64,000 nucleotides of DNA from JBFWUW01 sp050247075 (GCA_050247075.1 JBFWUW010000011.1:1-64000), one strand, 5' to 3'; shown: positions 20,210 to 28,958, numbered from the stretch's first letter. The notes: generated by a model from the sequence alone, not told the origin. Translations and numbers: made by a program.

Positions 20210-21148
20210 ATGGTAAAACGCAATATCACCGAAGGCTTGTATGATCCCCGCAGTGGCGGTGAGGCGATTCGCATTGAAGGCTTGAAGTTGGGGCGCAAGC
20301 CGTTCGAGCCTGTCCGCACGAATTACTTCTCGGTGTATTTGATCGAAGCCGGTTCCGGGACGTGTTGGGCCGACGCCTCACAGTTCACGTTCTCCCCCGG
20401 TTCACTGCTCTTCTTCGTTCCCTACCAACACATTCGCTTTGAACCCGCCTCCCCGGTACACGCCGAATGTGTCCAGTTCCACGCCAACTTCCTGTGCGTC
20501 GAGACGTTTCACGCCGAAGTCGGATGCAGCGGAGTCCTGTTCAATGATCCATACGGAATCCCCGCAGTCACTCTGGACGGACAGGTGAGGTCGGACGTAA
20601 GGAATTTGATCGAACGCATCCGACAGGAACATGCCGAGCGGAATCTGGCCTATGGCGAAGTCATGCTCGCCCATCTGAAGGTCTTGCTGGTCCTCGCCAC
20701 GAGGCTCAAGTCAGCCGACCCGTCTGCGTGCGGGATCGGAACGAACCTGCGGCATCCCGTCTTGGCGGAATTGCGTGATCTGATCGAGCAGAACTTTCAA
20801 ACATTGCATTCGCCTGCCGAGTATGCCAAGCGACTGCACATCACTGCGAAGACGCTCGGCAGGATCGTGCGGGAGGAACTGGGAACAACTCCAACCGATC
20901 TCATTCGCAATCGCATCCTGATCCACGCCAAGTGGCAGCTTCTTCACACGCTGAAGCCAGTGAAGGAAGTCGCACGAGAGGTTGGCTTCTCGGACGAACT
21001 GTACTTCAGCCGCCTCTTCAAGAAAGCGACCGGCCACTCGCCCACGTTCTTCCGGGAGTTCGAGACGGAAATCCGAGGCGGGAGCAATCTGTCCATGACT
21101 TCGAGCCATGCGCCCATTCTGCGTTCCGCCGCAACTTCCGATACTTGA
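20210..21148 (+). CDS. AraC-family regulator with cupin-like sensor, RclR-like
   Basis: About 312 residues. I prefer ATG 20210 because a strong AGGAGGGGAG precedes it, though the spacing is long; ATG 20180 is in frame but has no ribosome site. Residues 30-150 form an AraC-type cupin domain (GSGTCWADASQFTFSPGSLLFFVP). The C-terminal 100 residues hold two helix-turn-helices (SPAEYAKRLHITAKTLGRIVRE and VKEVAREVGFSDELYFSRLFKKATGHSP). The DUF417 gene follows by 57 bases, the same partnership as RclR with RclC in enterobacteria, so it probably activates that gene under reactive-chlorine or similar stress. Confidence 0.85.
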   Translation: MVKRNITEGLYDPRSGGEAIRIEGLKLGRKPFEPVRTNYFSVYLIEAGSGTCWADASQFTFSPGSLLFFVPYQHIRFEPASPVHAECVQFHANFLCVETFHAEVGCSGVLFNDPYGIPAVTLDGQVRSDVRNLIERIRQEHAERNLAYGEVMLAHLKVLLVLATRLKSADPSACGIGTNLRHPVLAELRDLIEQNFQTLHSPAEYAKRLHITAKTLGRIVREELGTTPTDLIRNRILIHAKWQLLHTLKPVKEVAREVGFSDELYFSRLFKKATGHSPTFFREFETEIRGGSNLSMTSSHAPILRSAATSDT

Positions 21149-21205
21149 ATCATGCGGTGGGCGAACGGTCGAACTCGCCGCTCCTGACAAAAGGGAGACG
21201 AAATC

Positions 21206-21841
21206 ATGGGCGTGCAAAAGCTGTTTGAAATGGCATCTCGGATGGACAAGGTGGGCGTGACCGTGACCAGGGTGGGGCTGATCGTCGTGCTGCTTTGGAT
21301 CGGCGGGCTGAAGGCATTCCGTTACGAAGCGGACGGGATCGTGCCGTTCGTCGCCAACAGTCCCACGATGAGTTTCTTCTACGCCGACCCCGGCAACTAC
21401 AAAGCCCACAAGAACCCGGAAGGCGCACTCGTGCCAGAGAATCGAGCTTGGCACGAGGCGAACCGAACCTACGAATTCGCCTACGGCCTGGGAACCGTGA
21501 TCGTGCTGTACGGCTTGCTGCTCTGCCTGCATCCCTGGCTCCCGCAGGCAGCGGCGGTCGGCAGTTTCCTGGTCTTCGTGATGTCGTTCGTCACGCTGTC
21601 GTTCCTCATCACGACGCCCGAATGCTGGGTTCCGGCACTCGGCGATGCCCAGCATGGGTTTCCATATTTGAGCGGAGCCGGGCGGCTTGTGGTGAAGGAC
21701 GCCATCATGATGGGAGCGGCCCTGGTGACAATGGCCGACTCGGCGAAGGCGTACCTGCGCAAGAGGGCGTTGTCCAACTCGCAGTCGAAAGTCGCTGTGA
21801 AAGTTGTAAAAGAGGAGCGGCTACTCACGGCCAGCGTGTGA
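21206..21841 (+). CDS. DUF417 (YkgB/RclC) membrane protein
   Basis: 211 residues, AAGGGAG ribosome site. The family signature is clear: VGLIVVLLWIGGLKAFRYEADGI, then PFVANSPTMSFFY, TYEFAYGLGTVIVLYGLLL, VMSFVTLSFLITTPECW and GAGRLVVKDAIMMGAALV, giving four membrane helices. In E. coli RclC contributes to survival of reactive chlorine, by an unknown mechanism. It lies behind an AraC regulator and before a VOC protein. Confidence 0.9.
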   Translation: MGVQKLFEMASRMDKVGVTVTRVGLIVVLLWIGGLKAFRYEADGIVPFVANSPTMSFFYADPGNYKAHKNPEGALVPENRAWHEANRTYEFAYGLGTVIVLYGLLLCLHPWLPQAAAVGSFLVFVMSFVTLSFLITTPECWVPALGDAQHGFPYLSGAGRLVVKDAIMMGAALVTMADSAKAYLRKRALSNSQSKVAVKVVKEERLLTASV

Positions 21842-21865
21842 TTGAGCGGAAAGACGGGAACTCCC

Positions 21866-22411
21866 ATGAAACCGGATGCAACATCACGCCCGATTGATCC
21901 ACAGGTCCGTATCGGTCACGTTCACCTGAAGGTCGCCGACTTGGAGAGGGCGTTGCGGTTTTACTGCGGCATTCTCGGCTTTGAACTCATGCAGCGGTAC
22001 GGAACGCAAGCAGCGTTTATTTCGGCGGGCGGCTATCACCACCACATCGGACTGAACACCTGGGAGAGCTTGGGAGGATCGCCACCACCTTCAGGAACGA
22101 CGGGTCTGTATCACACCGCCATACTGTATCCGACTCGAAGGGCATTGGCCGATGCGCTCCAGCGGCTCATTGTCGCTGGCATTTCACTGGACGGAGCCAG
22201 CGATCACGGCGTCAGCGAAGCACTCTACCTGCGTGACCCGGATGAGAACGGCGTCGAGCTATATTGGGATCGACCGCCGAGCGAGTGGCCCCGAACACCC
22301 CAGGGTGAAATGTCGATGTTCACGAGGCGACTCGATCTGGACGGATTGCTTCGGGAGATCGAGCCGGTGCCAAGTTCGCCAGCAGTCGGGGAAGGACCAC
22401 GGGACTTGTGA
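21866..22411 (+). CDS. VOC-family (glyoxalase/dioxygenase-like) protein
   Basis: 181 residues from ATG 21866. Two beta-alpha-beta modules: IGHVHLKVADLERALRFYCGILGFELMQRYG, then GGYHHHIGLNTWES, LYHTAILYPTRRALADALQRL and SEALYLRDPDENGVELYWDRP. The His and Glu ligands of a divalent metal site are kept (GHVHLK, YHTAIL, GVELYW). It resembles CatE-type extradiol dioxygenases, but it could equally be a thiol-dependent detoxifying enzyme. Next to the RclC-like gene, thus plausibly in the same stress operon. Confidence 0.85.
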   Translation: MKPDATSRPIDPQVRIGHVHLKVADLERALRFYCGILGFELMQRYGTQAAFISAGGYHHHIGLNTWESLGGSPPPSGTTGLYHTAILYPTRRALADALQRLIVAGISLDGASDHGVSEALYLRDPDENGVELYWDRPPSEWPRTPQGEMSMFTRRLDLDGLLREIEPVPSSPAVGEGPRDL

Positions 22412-22435
22412 GCAGAGGACACAAATGACGTGGCT

Positions 22436-22609
22436 CGAATGCTTAATGCCCGGCACCAAATCTCGACCCCCGTACTTCGGCGCAATCTTCAACAGTTTTT
22501 CAATTTCTTCCTGTGAAGGCGGCAAGGCGGTTGTCGCACCCTCGCCCAGCGGCATTCTGATCTCTTGATGGATCGTGTACCTCGTTGACGAGTCAGGACC
22601 GATCACCAA
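22436..22609 (-). pseudogene. possible C-terminal fragment of a cupin-type protein
   Basis: The minus frame reads IRMPLGEGATTALPPSQEEIEKLLKIAPKYG with protein-like composition, resembling tails of bacterial cupin proteins, but it has no N-terminal domain and runs on into non-coding text. Identity is a weak judgement by eye. Confidence 0.3.
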
Positions 22610-22690
22610 GTTCGGCTTTGCTTACGGCACCTTGCCGGGTCATTGCGAGAGCGGGGAAGAACAGTCCCTGATAGAATGGGACTTGTCGGG
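22581..22690 (+). pseudogene. DUF1990 C-terminal fragment
   Basis: The frame upstream of mscL encodes ESGPITKFGFAYGTLPGHCE followed by SGEEQSLIEWD. This is the diagnostic core of DUF1990 proteins (GFAYGTLPGH, then GEE). Neither the N-terminal domain nor the rest of the C-terminus is present, so it is a relic. Confidence 0.6.
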
Positions 22691-22712
22691 CCTTCTTTCC
22701 TGGAGATTTCAA

Positions 22713-23129
22713 ATGGGAATGCTAAAAGAGTTCAAAGAGTTTGCGATGAAGGGCAATGTCGTGGACATGGCCGTGGGTATCATCATCGGTGCTGCCTTTG
22801 GAAAAATTGTCTCGTCCTTCGTCAGTGATGTCATCATGCCGCCCATCGGCATGTTGATGGGCAACGTGGATTTTTCGAGTCTTGCCTTCACCCTCAAGGA
22901 AGCATCGGGTGACGTTGCAGCCGTACAGATCAAGTACGGCTTGTTCATCAATACAGTGATCGACTTCGTGATTGTGGCTTTCGCCATTTTCATTGTCATC
23001 AAACAAATGAACCGGCTGAAGAAACCCGAAGTTGCCGCTGCTCCGACGACGAAGGACTGCCCACGTTGCCTGATGAGCGTTCCCATCAAAGCAACCCGCT
23101 GCGGTCATTGCACGTCGGACCTCAATTGA
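22713..23129 (+). CDS. mscL: large-conductance mechanosensitive channel with C-terminal zinc ribbon
   Basis: 138 residues from ATG 22713. The MscL body is typical: MLKEFKEFAMKGNVVDMAVGIIIGAAFGKIVSSFVSDVIMPPIG (helix 1 and pore), a periplasmic loop, then INTVIDFVIVAFAIFIVIKQMNRL (helix 2). In place of the usual cytoplasmic helix alone, the tail carries CPRCLMSVPIKATRCGHC, two CXXC pairs forming a probable zinc ribbon. MscL opens on hypo-osmotic shock to release solutes. Preceded by degraded gene fragments. Confidence 0.93.
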   Translation: MGMLKEFKEFAMKGNVVDMAVGIIIGAAFGKIVSSFVSDVIMPPIGMLMGNVDFSSLAFTLKEASGDVAAVQIKYGLFINTVIDFVIVAFAIFIVIKQMNRLKKPEVAAAPTTKDCPRCLMSVPIKATRCGHCTSDLN

Positions 23130-23187
23130 ACGAGTGCGACTCGGAACTTTCAGACGACCGCCAATGACTTCGTGCATGGCCGGTCCA

Positions 23188-23826
23188 TCACGGCTTAACG
23201 AAAGTGGCGGTAAACAACCAAGCCCCGCCTTCAATCGACTGAAGCCGAAACCCCGCCGCCTCGGCCAGACGCTTCACAGTCGCCTTGGACTGGTAATGCG
23301 GATCGGGCAGCATCTCGCTGACCGACAAGAATCCTCCAGATTTCAACGCTCGGAAGCATTGAGCCAGCGCAGCAGCACGATCAGGAATCTCTCCGAGCGT
23401 TGTGACCAAGAAAGCCAAATCGAAACTCGCCTCTGGAACAATCGGCTGTGTGGCGTCACCCAGAATCGCCGTCAGGTTGGTGACGTTGGCAGCTTTGGCC
23501 CGCTCCTTGAGCCGGTCTATCATTCCCGGCTGGATGTCGATTCCGACGACCTCTCCACCCGGAAGGACTCTCCGAGCGGCGGGGATCAACAACCGTCCCG
23601 GTCCCGGCCCAACTTCCAAGACACGCTGCCCTGGCTTGAGACCGATTCGGTCGAGTGTCTTCGCTGTGCCTGTGATCCGTTCGTAAAAGGACGACTCCAA
23701 GGCCCAACCGACCAGAGATGGACACGGCAACGACCAGACTCGACTTGCCCAACGCCAACCAATGAAGAATGTGGCGACCGTGGCAATTACGGCGATGACG
23801 GTCAGTAAAGTCTCCAGAGTGGTCAT
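23188..23826 (-). CDS. membrane-anchored class I SAM methyltransferase
   Basis: 212 residues from ATG 23826 (MTTLETLLTVIAVIATVATFFIGW, an N-terminal membrane anchor). SAM motifs: LKPGQRVLEVGPGPGRLLIPAA, GGEVVGIDIQPGMIDRLKER, and ASFDLAFLVTTLGEIPD. It resembles UbiE/CrgA-type lipid or quinone methyltransferases. The frame extends to a GTG at 23871 that overlaps the end of the ICMT-like gene upstream on the same strand, suggesting translational coupling. Substrate unknown. Confidence 0.8.
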   Translation of the reverse strand: MTTLETLLTVIAVIATVATFFIGWRWASRVWSLPCPSLVGWALESSFYERITGTAKTLDRIGLKPGQRVLEVGPGPGRLLIPAARRVLPGGEVVGIDIQPGMIDRLKERAKAANVTNLTAILGDATQPIVPEASFDLAFLVTTLGEIPDRAAALAQCFRALKSGGFLSVSEMLPDPHYQSKATVKRLAEAAGFRLQSIEGGAWLFTATFVKP

Positions 23827-23864
23827 GCTGCCGTCCTTTCCAAACGCCAATGCCGTCAAGGCAG

Positions 23865-24569
23865 TTACCACACACCGGGAATCAACCTGTATTTGACTTT
23901 TTGCGTGTATTCCCTGTACCCGGCCAACTCATTCTGCAAAGTCTGATCCTCCCACTGCGTCCGCACGATCAACAGCAGGACCGTAATCCCCGCAGGAATC
24001 AAGGCCCACAGAGAACCAAGCGACAACGCCATGCCAATCGACGTGAGAAATGCTCCGAAATAACCAGGATGACGGACGAAGGCATACGGGCCGGTGTCGA
24101 TCACCGATTGCCCACGATCCGCCTGGATTCGCACAGTGACCTCAAAGAACTTGTTCACAGCCTCGGCCCAAGTGGTGATTCCCATGCCGACGAGGAGGAA
24201 AGCATACCCGACAGCGCAGACCCACCACGGAACCGGGAACCAGTGAAATCGGCCAGCATCCAGTGCCGCCAAAGGAACAATCACCCACATCGTCGGAAAC
24301 AGGAACCAGAGCAGAATCTTGTCCCAGCGTTTCGTTCCTTCATGGCGGTGACTGCGGGCGATCACCACGTCAGGGTTGACCCGCCAAAGGAAGACAAAAA
24401 TGAATACGCTTGTCACGACGAAGATCAGGGTGAACAGCCAGCCTCTTGTCCAGGTCCATGTCCCAGCAGGGAGGAACAGACACAATCCGAAGTACAGCGG
24501 AAGACAGACCAGGACCAGAACCAAATGGCGTCGGTTGATGCCTTGCGAGGCTTTGTCGGTCGAGGTCAT
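23865..24569 (-). CDS. isoprenylcysteine carboxyl methyltransferase-family membrane protein
   Basis: 234 residues, about five membrane helices. The SAM-binding signature of the ICMT/PEMT family is clear: VIDTGPYAFVRHPGYFGAF, then ED-QTLQNELAGYREY and KYRLIPGVW at the C-terminus. Bacterial members methylate lipids, sulfide-type or other membrane substrates; a protein prenylcysteine substrate is unlikely. It lies between an MFS carrier and another methyltransferase on the same strand, with short gaps, so the three form a probable operon. Confidence 0.85.
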   Translation of the reverse strand: MTSTDKASQGINRRHLVLVLVCLPLYFGLCLFLPAGTWTWTRGWLFTLIFVVTSVFIFVFLWRVNPDVVIARSHRHEGTKRWDKILLWFLFPTMWVIVPLAALDAGRFHWFPVPWWVCAVGYAFLLVGMGITTWAEAVNKFFEVTVRIQADRGQSVIDTGPYAFVRHPGYFGAFLTSIGMALSLGSLWALIPAGITVLLLIVRTQWEDQTLQNELAGYREYTQKVKYRLIPGVW

Positions 24570-24593
24570 GGCACGCTCGATTCTGAGGCAGGC

Positions 24594-25829
24594 TCACGCC
24601 GGGGTGTTCAGCACGGGTTTCGTCGCAACCGTTGTCAGAAGAGCGGCAGCGACCAGAGCCAATCCCGATCCCCAGGCAAAGGCCAATCCCGCTCCGTAGA
24701 AATGGTACAACGCCCCAAAGAGCAGGCTCGAAGGAAACGTGGCGATCCCGACTGCGAAGTTAAACCAACCGTATGCCAGTCCCTTCCTCTCGGTCCCGAC
24801 GAGAGTGGCAACCAAAGCTCGTTCCGCAGGCTCGATCAAGCCGTAGACGACGCCGTAAGAGATGAAACACGCCCACATCTCCCAAGCGCTCGTCGCCAGT
24901 CCAAAACCGAGATAGACGGCGGCGAAGACAAACCAGCCTACGAGGAGCGCAGGGCGAGAGCCGAAGCGGTCCACGGCATGTCCCAAGAACAGGTTGCTGG
25001 CGCTTTTAGCAACGTGACAAGCACACCACAGCAGAGGCAACAACATCGGAGTCACGCCAAGCTCACCAGCCCGTACCAGCAGAAAGGCATCGCTACAATT
25101 GCCGAGTGTGAAGACGACGAGGGCCAGCAGGTACAACCTGAAATTGCGGTCGAATGGCTTGAGGGTTAGTTGTGAATGTCCTTCTTTCGGCTCAGGCTTT
25201 GACCGTTCTTGGAGTCCGAACACCAGCAGGATTACGACCAGCACGCCTGGAATGAAGGCGATGAGGAAGAGTGTCCGCAGTTCATTCGGCCAGAGCCACA
25301 TAAAGCCCGCCGCCAAGAGTGGGCCAATCGCTGCGCCGAGATTGTCCATCGCTCGTTGGAATCCGAATGCTCGGCCCCGGATGGAGGCAGGAGTCGAATC
25401 GGCGATCAAGGCGTCCCTGGGCGAACTGCGGATACCCTTGCCAATACGGTCCACGACCCGAATCGCAAAAAGCTGCCACGGTGCGACGATCAGGCCGATC
25501 AATGGACGGACGACTGCGGGGACGCAGTAGCCAAAGACAATAAAGCCCTTTCTCCGTCCCGCCTGATCGGATTGGTCCCCGGACCACAACTTGACGAAGC
25601 TGGCGACCGAATCGGCAATCCCCTCGATCACACCCAGATAGAGTCGGTTGCCCTGAAGAACCGTGAGCAAGAAGTGCGGCAGGAGCGGGTAAATCATCTC
25701 GCTGGCGATGTCGTTGAGCAGGCTTGCCCAACCGACGACTTTGACGCTGCGAGGAAGCCTCTTATCAGGGGGGGCATCAGGATTGTCAGCGGAATCGTTC
25801 ACGAAAGGCTCCACACTGCTTTTGTCCAA
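24594..25829 (-). CDS. MFS transporter (drug/metabolite efflux type)
   Basis: 411 residues, twelve hydrophobic segments. VKVVGWASLLNDIASEMIYPLLPHFL and GVIEGIADSVASFVKLWSGDQSDQAGRRK (the MFS loop 2-3 motif) match the bacterial family often annotated as multidrug or tetracycline-type permease. The start could be ATG 25829 or a GTG at 25802. First gene of the minus-strand MFS-ICMT-methyltransferase operon, divergent from merR. Confidence 0.85.
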   Translation of the reverse strand: MDKSSVEPFVNDSADNPDAPPDKRLPRSVKVVGWASLLNDIASEMIYPLLPHFLLTVLQGNRLYLGVIEGIADSVASFVKLWSGDQSDQAGRRKGFIVFGYCVPAVVRPLIGLIVAPWQLFAIRVVDRIGKGIRSSPRDALIADSTPASIRGRAFGFQRAMDNLGAAIGPLLAAGFMWLWPNELRTLFLIAFIPGVLVVILLVFGLQERSKPEPKEGHSQLTLKPFDRNFRLYLLALVVFTLGNCSDAFLLVRAGELGVTPMLLPLLWCACHVAKSASNLFLGHAVDRFGSRPALLVGWFVFAAVYLGFGLATSAWEMWACFISYGVVYGLIEPAERALVATLVGTERKGLAYGWFNFAVGIATFPSSLLFGALYHFYGAGLAFAWGSGLALVAAALLTTVATKPVLNTPA

Positions 25830-26057
25830 TTTGCCGCTCGACCTCGTTGACCATCTGATCTCGATCTTCGATCTCTGCTTGATGCGGCTTGCTTCGGTCC
25901 TTCGGTGTCAGAGTGTTTCAACGCCAGCAGGTTGCCGTTCTGGGTCGTGCGGAGTCCTCCGACCGTTCTGCGGAGTTCTCGTTCAATGGCGTCCATCGGG
26001 TCGCCCTGCGTTCTACCGACGATCTGTGGTCCGAGGGCAGTCTTCGTGGGATGTCAC
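25830..26057. other. intergenic region between MFS and MerR genes
   Basis: A 65-codon minus frame (25799-25996, MDAIERELRRTVGGLRTTQN) covers most of it and overlaps the MFS start. Its first 30 residues look protein-like and the rest does not, so I leave it uncalled; it might be a small leader gene or a relic. Confidence 0.4.
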
Positions 26058-26089
26058 TTGACTCTGTAGTATACTCCAGAGTGTAGAAT
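26058..26089 (+). promoter_or_regulatory. MerR-type promoter and operator
   Basis: TTGACT at 26058-26063 and TAGAAT at 26084-26089 are spaced 20 bases apart, the overlong spacing typical of MerR-activated promoters. The spacer is filled by ACTCTGTAGTATACTCCAGAG plus T (26061-26082), a 22-base palindrome with one mismatched pair. The merR gene starts 27 bases downstream, so it is autoregulated along with the nitric oxide genes. Confidence 0.85.
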
Positions 26090-26115
26090 GCGTCCCCTGA
26101 GCGAGATTGCGTTCC

Positions 26116-26520
26116 ATGAAAATGAAGATCGGCGAAGTCGCCAGACTCTCAGGCACCAGCATCGAGACGATCCGCTTTTACGAGCGGGAAGGACTGCTGT
26201 TGGAGCCGGAACGCCGACCGTCAGGCTACCGGCAGTACGACGAAGCCACGGTCGAGCGGTTGGGCTACATCCGACGTGCCAAGGAACTTGGCTTTACGCT
26301 GACTGAGATCAAGGAGCTTCTGGATTTGTCGTTCGCCCACTCGAATTGCGATCACATTCGCCAGCGGGCCGAAGACAAGATCAGCGACATCCAACAGAAG
26401 ATTCGCAGCCTGCAACTGATGAAACGGTCGCTCGGCAAGATCGTGGAGCGATGCGGGAAGAAGAATTCCACCGACGACTGCCCGCTCGTCCACAAGGCGA
26501 AGAAGTCACTGAAAAGATAA
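26116..26520 (+). CDS. MerR-family metal-responsive regulator
   Basis: 134 residues from ATG 26116. Winged helix MKIGEVARLSGTSIETIRFYEREGLL, then a long dimerisation helix. Three cysteines occupy the places of the mercury ligands of classical MerR: NCDH before the helix, VERCGKK after it, and DDCPL at the end. That predicts binding of Hg(II) or a similar soft metal, not nitric oxide. It lies 12 bases before the nitric oxide reductase gene, and no mer transport or reductase gene is nearby. Confidence 0.88.
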   Translation: MKMKIGEVARLSGTSIETIRFYEREGLLLEPERRPSGYRQYDEATVERLGYIRRAKELGFTLTEIKELLDLSFAHSNCDHIRQRAEDKISDIQQKIRSLQLMKRSLGKIVERCGKKNSTDDCPLVHKAKKSLKR

Positions 26521-26532
26521 GGGAGACAAACC

Positions 26533-28761
26533 ATGCGACGACTTTGGATCGCCTTCACCCTGGTCATGGTCCTGTCCTTCCTTGTGCTGGGGTGGATCGG
26601 CACCCGCATTTACCAGGAGATGCCGCCTCTGCCCGCCAAGGTCGTCACGACCGATGGCACGGTCCTCGTTGAAGAGGGTGAAATTCAAGCGGGCCAGAAC
26701 GTCTGGCAATCGCTGGGCGGCATGGAAGTCGGCTCGGTGTGGGGACACGGCAGCTACGTCGCTCCCGACTGGACCGCCGATTGGCTGCATCGGGAGGCGA
26801 CATTCATCCTCGACCGCTGGGCGACCGCCGAATTCGGGATTGAATTCGCCAAGCTCGATGGCGAGCGGCAGGCGCAACTTCAAGGTCGCTTGGCGAAGGA
26901 GATGCGGACCAACACCTACGACCCGGCCACGGGGACCGTCACCGTCACGCCGATCCGAGCCGAGGCGTTTCAGGCGAATCACAAACACTACGCCGACGTG
27001 TTCGCAAACGGCAAGGCCGAGTACGCCATTCCAAAGGATGCGGTGTCCGATCCCGACCGACTGAAAAAGCTCTCAGCCTTTTTCTTCTGGACCTCATGGG
27101 CCGCTTCCACGCATCGGACCAACGAAGATGTCACCTACACGAACAACTGGCCCTACGAGCCTTTGGTCGGCAACCGGCCCACGGGCGATACCGTCGTGTG
27201 GACCGGCGTGAGCATCATCATGCTGCTGGCAGGCATCTCGGCAATGGTCTGGTGGTACGCCGCCCGTAAATCCGAAGAGGAGCATACGCCGTTGCCGGAA
27301 GCCGATCCGCTGGGCAGTTGGGTCGCCACGCCGTCGCAGAAGGCGACCATCAAATACTTTTGGGTCGTCTCTGCCCTCATTCTCGTGCAGATGTTGCTCG
27401 GCGTGGTGACGGCCCATTATGGAGTCGAAGGGGACGGCTTCTACGGCATCCCGCTGTCTGACTGGCTTCCCTACAGCGTGACTCGGACGTGGCACATCCA
27501 GATGGGGCTGTTCTGGATTGCGACGGCATGGCTGGCGGCGGGCCTGTTCATCGGCCCGCTGGTCAGCGAACACGAGCCGAAGGGGCAACGCCTCGGTGTG
27601 AACGTACTCTTCCTGGCACTTTTACTCGTGGTAGTCGGCTCTCTCACCGGAGAGTGGTTGAGCGTCCACAACAAGCTGTCCGATACGGTGTCGTTCTACT
27701 TCGGCCACCAGGGATACGAGTACGTCGATCTGGGACGAGTGTGGCAGATCGCACTCTTCGTCGGTCTGCTGCTGTGGTTCTTCCTCATGGTTCGAGTGCT
27801 GCTTCCAGCACTGAGAAAGCCGGGTGAGCAGAAACAACTGGTGACGCTGTTGGCCGTAGCGAGCGCAGCCATTGCCTTGTTCTACGGAGCGGGGCTGACC
27901 TGGGGCCAGCACACACACCTGTCGATGGTGGAATACTGGCGGTGGTGGGTCGTCCACCTGTGGGTCGAAGGATTCTTCGAGGTCTTCGCCACCACGGTCA
28001 TCGCTTTCTTCTTCATGCGGCTGGGCCTCGTTCGGCCCGGCGTGGCGGCGGCAGCAGCTTTGTTGTCGGCCACGATCTTTCTGTCGGGCGGGATCATTGG
28101 AACGTGCCATCACCTGTATTTCTCAGGCACGCCTACGGTGGCTTTGGCCTGGGGATCAGTGTTCAGCGCATTGGAAGTCGTACCGCTCGTCCTGCTTGGA
28201 TTCGATGCGATGGAAGACCTGCGGCGATCTCGTCTGACGAAATGGGTCGGCCATTACAAATGGCCGATCTACTTCTTCGTGGCGGTCGCCTTCTGGAACA
28301 TGATCGGGGCGGGCCTGTTCGGCTTCATGATTAACCCGCCCATCGCCCTGTATTACATGCAGGGCCTCAACACGACGCCGCTGCACGGCCACGCCGCCCT
28401 GTTCGGCGTCTACGGGATGCTCGGCATCGGGCTGATGCTGGTCTGCCTGCGAGCCTTGATCCCTGGCCGGGAATGGAAGGACGGCCTGCTCAAGTTCTCG
28501 TTTTGGTCGCTCAACGGCGGGCTGATGATGATGTGCATCTTGAGCTTGCTGCCAGTCGGTCTGATGCAGACGTGGGCCTCGGTAGAACACGGCTATTGGT
28601 ACGCTCGCAGCCCGGAGTTCATGCAGACCGACATCATGCAATGGCTCCGTTGGATGCGTGTGCCGGGCGATACGGTGTTCTTCCTGGGAGCCGTGGCGTT
28701 GGTGTGGTTCGTGGCTGGTTTGAAAACGGGCCACTCGTTCCGCAAGGTTGAGACGCCATGA
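26533..28761 (+). CDS. norB: quinol-dependent nitric oxide reductase (qNOR)
   Basis: 742 residues, the qNOR length, with an N-terminal hydrophilic extension of the NorC type (GQNVWQSLGGMEVGSVWGHGSYVAPDW) fused to a NorB core of about 12-14 helices. Core His ligands are visible in RTWHIQMGLFWI, HLWVEGFFEVFATT, GTCHHLYFSGTP and LHGHAALFGVYG. As a heme-copper oxidase relative it reduces 2 NO to N2O with electrons from the quinol pool in the inner membrane. The DUF542 gene overlaps its stop by four bases, so the pair is translationally coupled. Confidence 0.95.
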   Translation: MRRLWIAFTLVMVLSFLVLGWIGTRIYQEMPPLPAKVVTTDGTVLVEEGEIQAGQNVWQSLGGMEVGSVWGHGSYVAPDWTADWLHREATFILDRWATAEFGIEFAKLDGERQAQLQGRLAKEMRTNTYDPATGTVTVTPIRAEAFQANHKHYADVFANGKAEYAIPKDAVSDPDRLKKLSAFFFWTSWAASTHRTNEDVTYTNNWPYEPLVGNRPTGDTVVWTGVSIIMLLAGISAMVWWYAARKSEEEHTPLPEADPLGSWVATPSQKATIKYFWVVSALILVQMLLGVVTAHYGVEGDGFYGIPLSDWLPYSVTRTWHIQMGLFWIATAWLAAGLFIGPLVSEHEPKGQRLGVNVLFLALLLVVVGSLTGEWLSVHNKLSDTVSFYFGHQGYEYVDLGRVWQIALFVGLLLWFFLMVRVLLPALRKPGEQKQLVTLLAVASAAIALFYGAGLTWGQHTHLSMVEYWRWWVVHLWVEGFFEVFATTVIAFFFMRLGLVRPGVAAAAALLSATIFLSGGIIGTCHHLYFSGTPTVALAWGSVFSALEVVPLVLLGFDAMEDLRRSRLTKWVGHYKWPIYFFVAVAFWNMIGAGLFGFMINPPIALYYMQGLNTTPLHGHAALFGVYGMLGIGLMLVCLRALIPGREWKDGLLKFSFWSLNGGLMMMCILSLLPVGLMQTWASVEHGYWYARSPEFMQTDIMQWLRWMRVPGDTVFFLGAVALVWFVAGLKTGHSFRKVETP

Positions 28762-28958
28762 CCTCGTGCGACCTCGATACGCCGGTTCCCGACTGGATCA
28801 TCGAGCATCCCGAAACACTGGCGACGTTTCAGGAGTTGGGAATCGACTACTCCTGCGGCGGCAAGTCACTGGCGTATGCGTGTCGTGAGCGGGGATTGGA
28901 TGCAGCGATGGTTTTGAATGAACTGCATCGTTGCCTGAACAACATCGAGAAACACTGA
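28758..28958 (+). CDS. DUF542 (ScdA/YtfE N-terminal) domain protein
   Basis: 66 residues. TPVPDWIIEHPETLATFQELGIDYSCGGKSLAYAC is the DUF542 domain that forms the N-terminus of the di-iron Fe-S repair proteins ScdA/YtfE/RIC, here standing alone without the hemerythrin domain. The conserved YSCGG cysteine is present. Solo DUF542 proteins accompany nitric oxide reductases in many bacteria. ATGA overlap with norB. Confidence 0.88.
   Translation: MTSCDLDTPVPDWIIEHPETLATFQELGIDYSCGGKSLAYACRERGLDAAMVLNELHRCLNNIEKH

Noticed and set aside
23850..25169. 439-codon plus-strand frame
   Set aside because: It crosses three clear minus-strand genes (methyltransferase, ICMT-like, MFS) and has low-complexity charged text.
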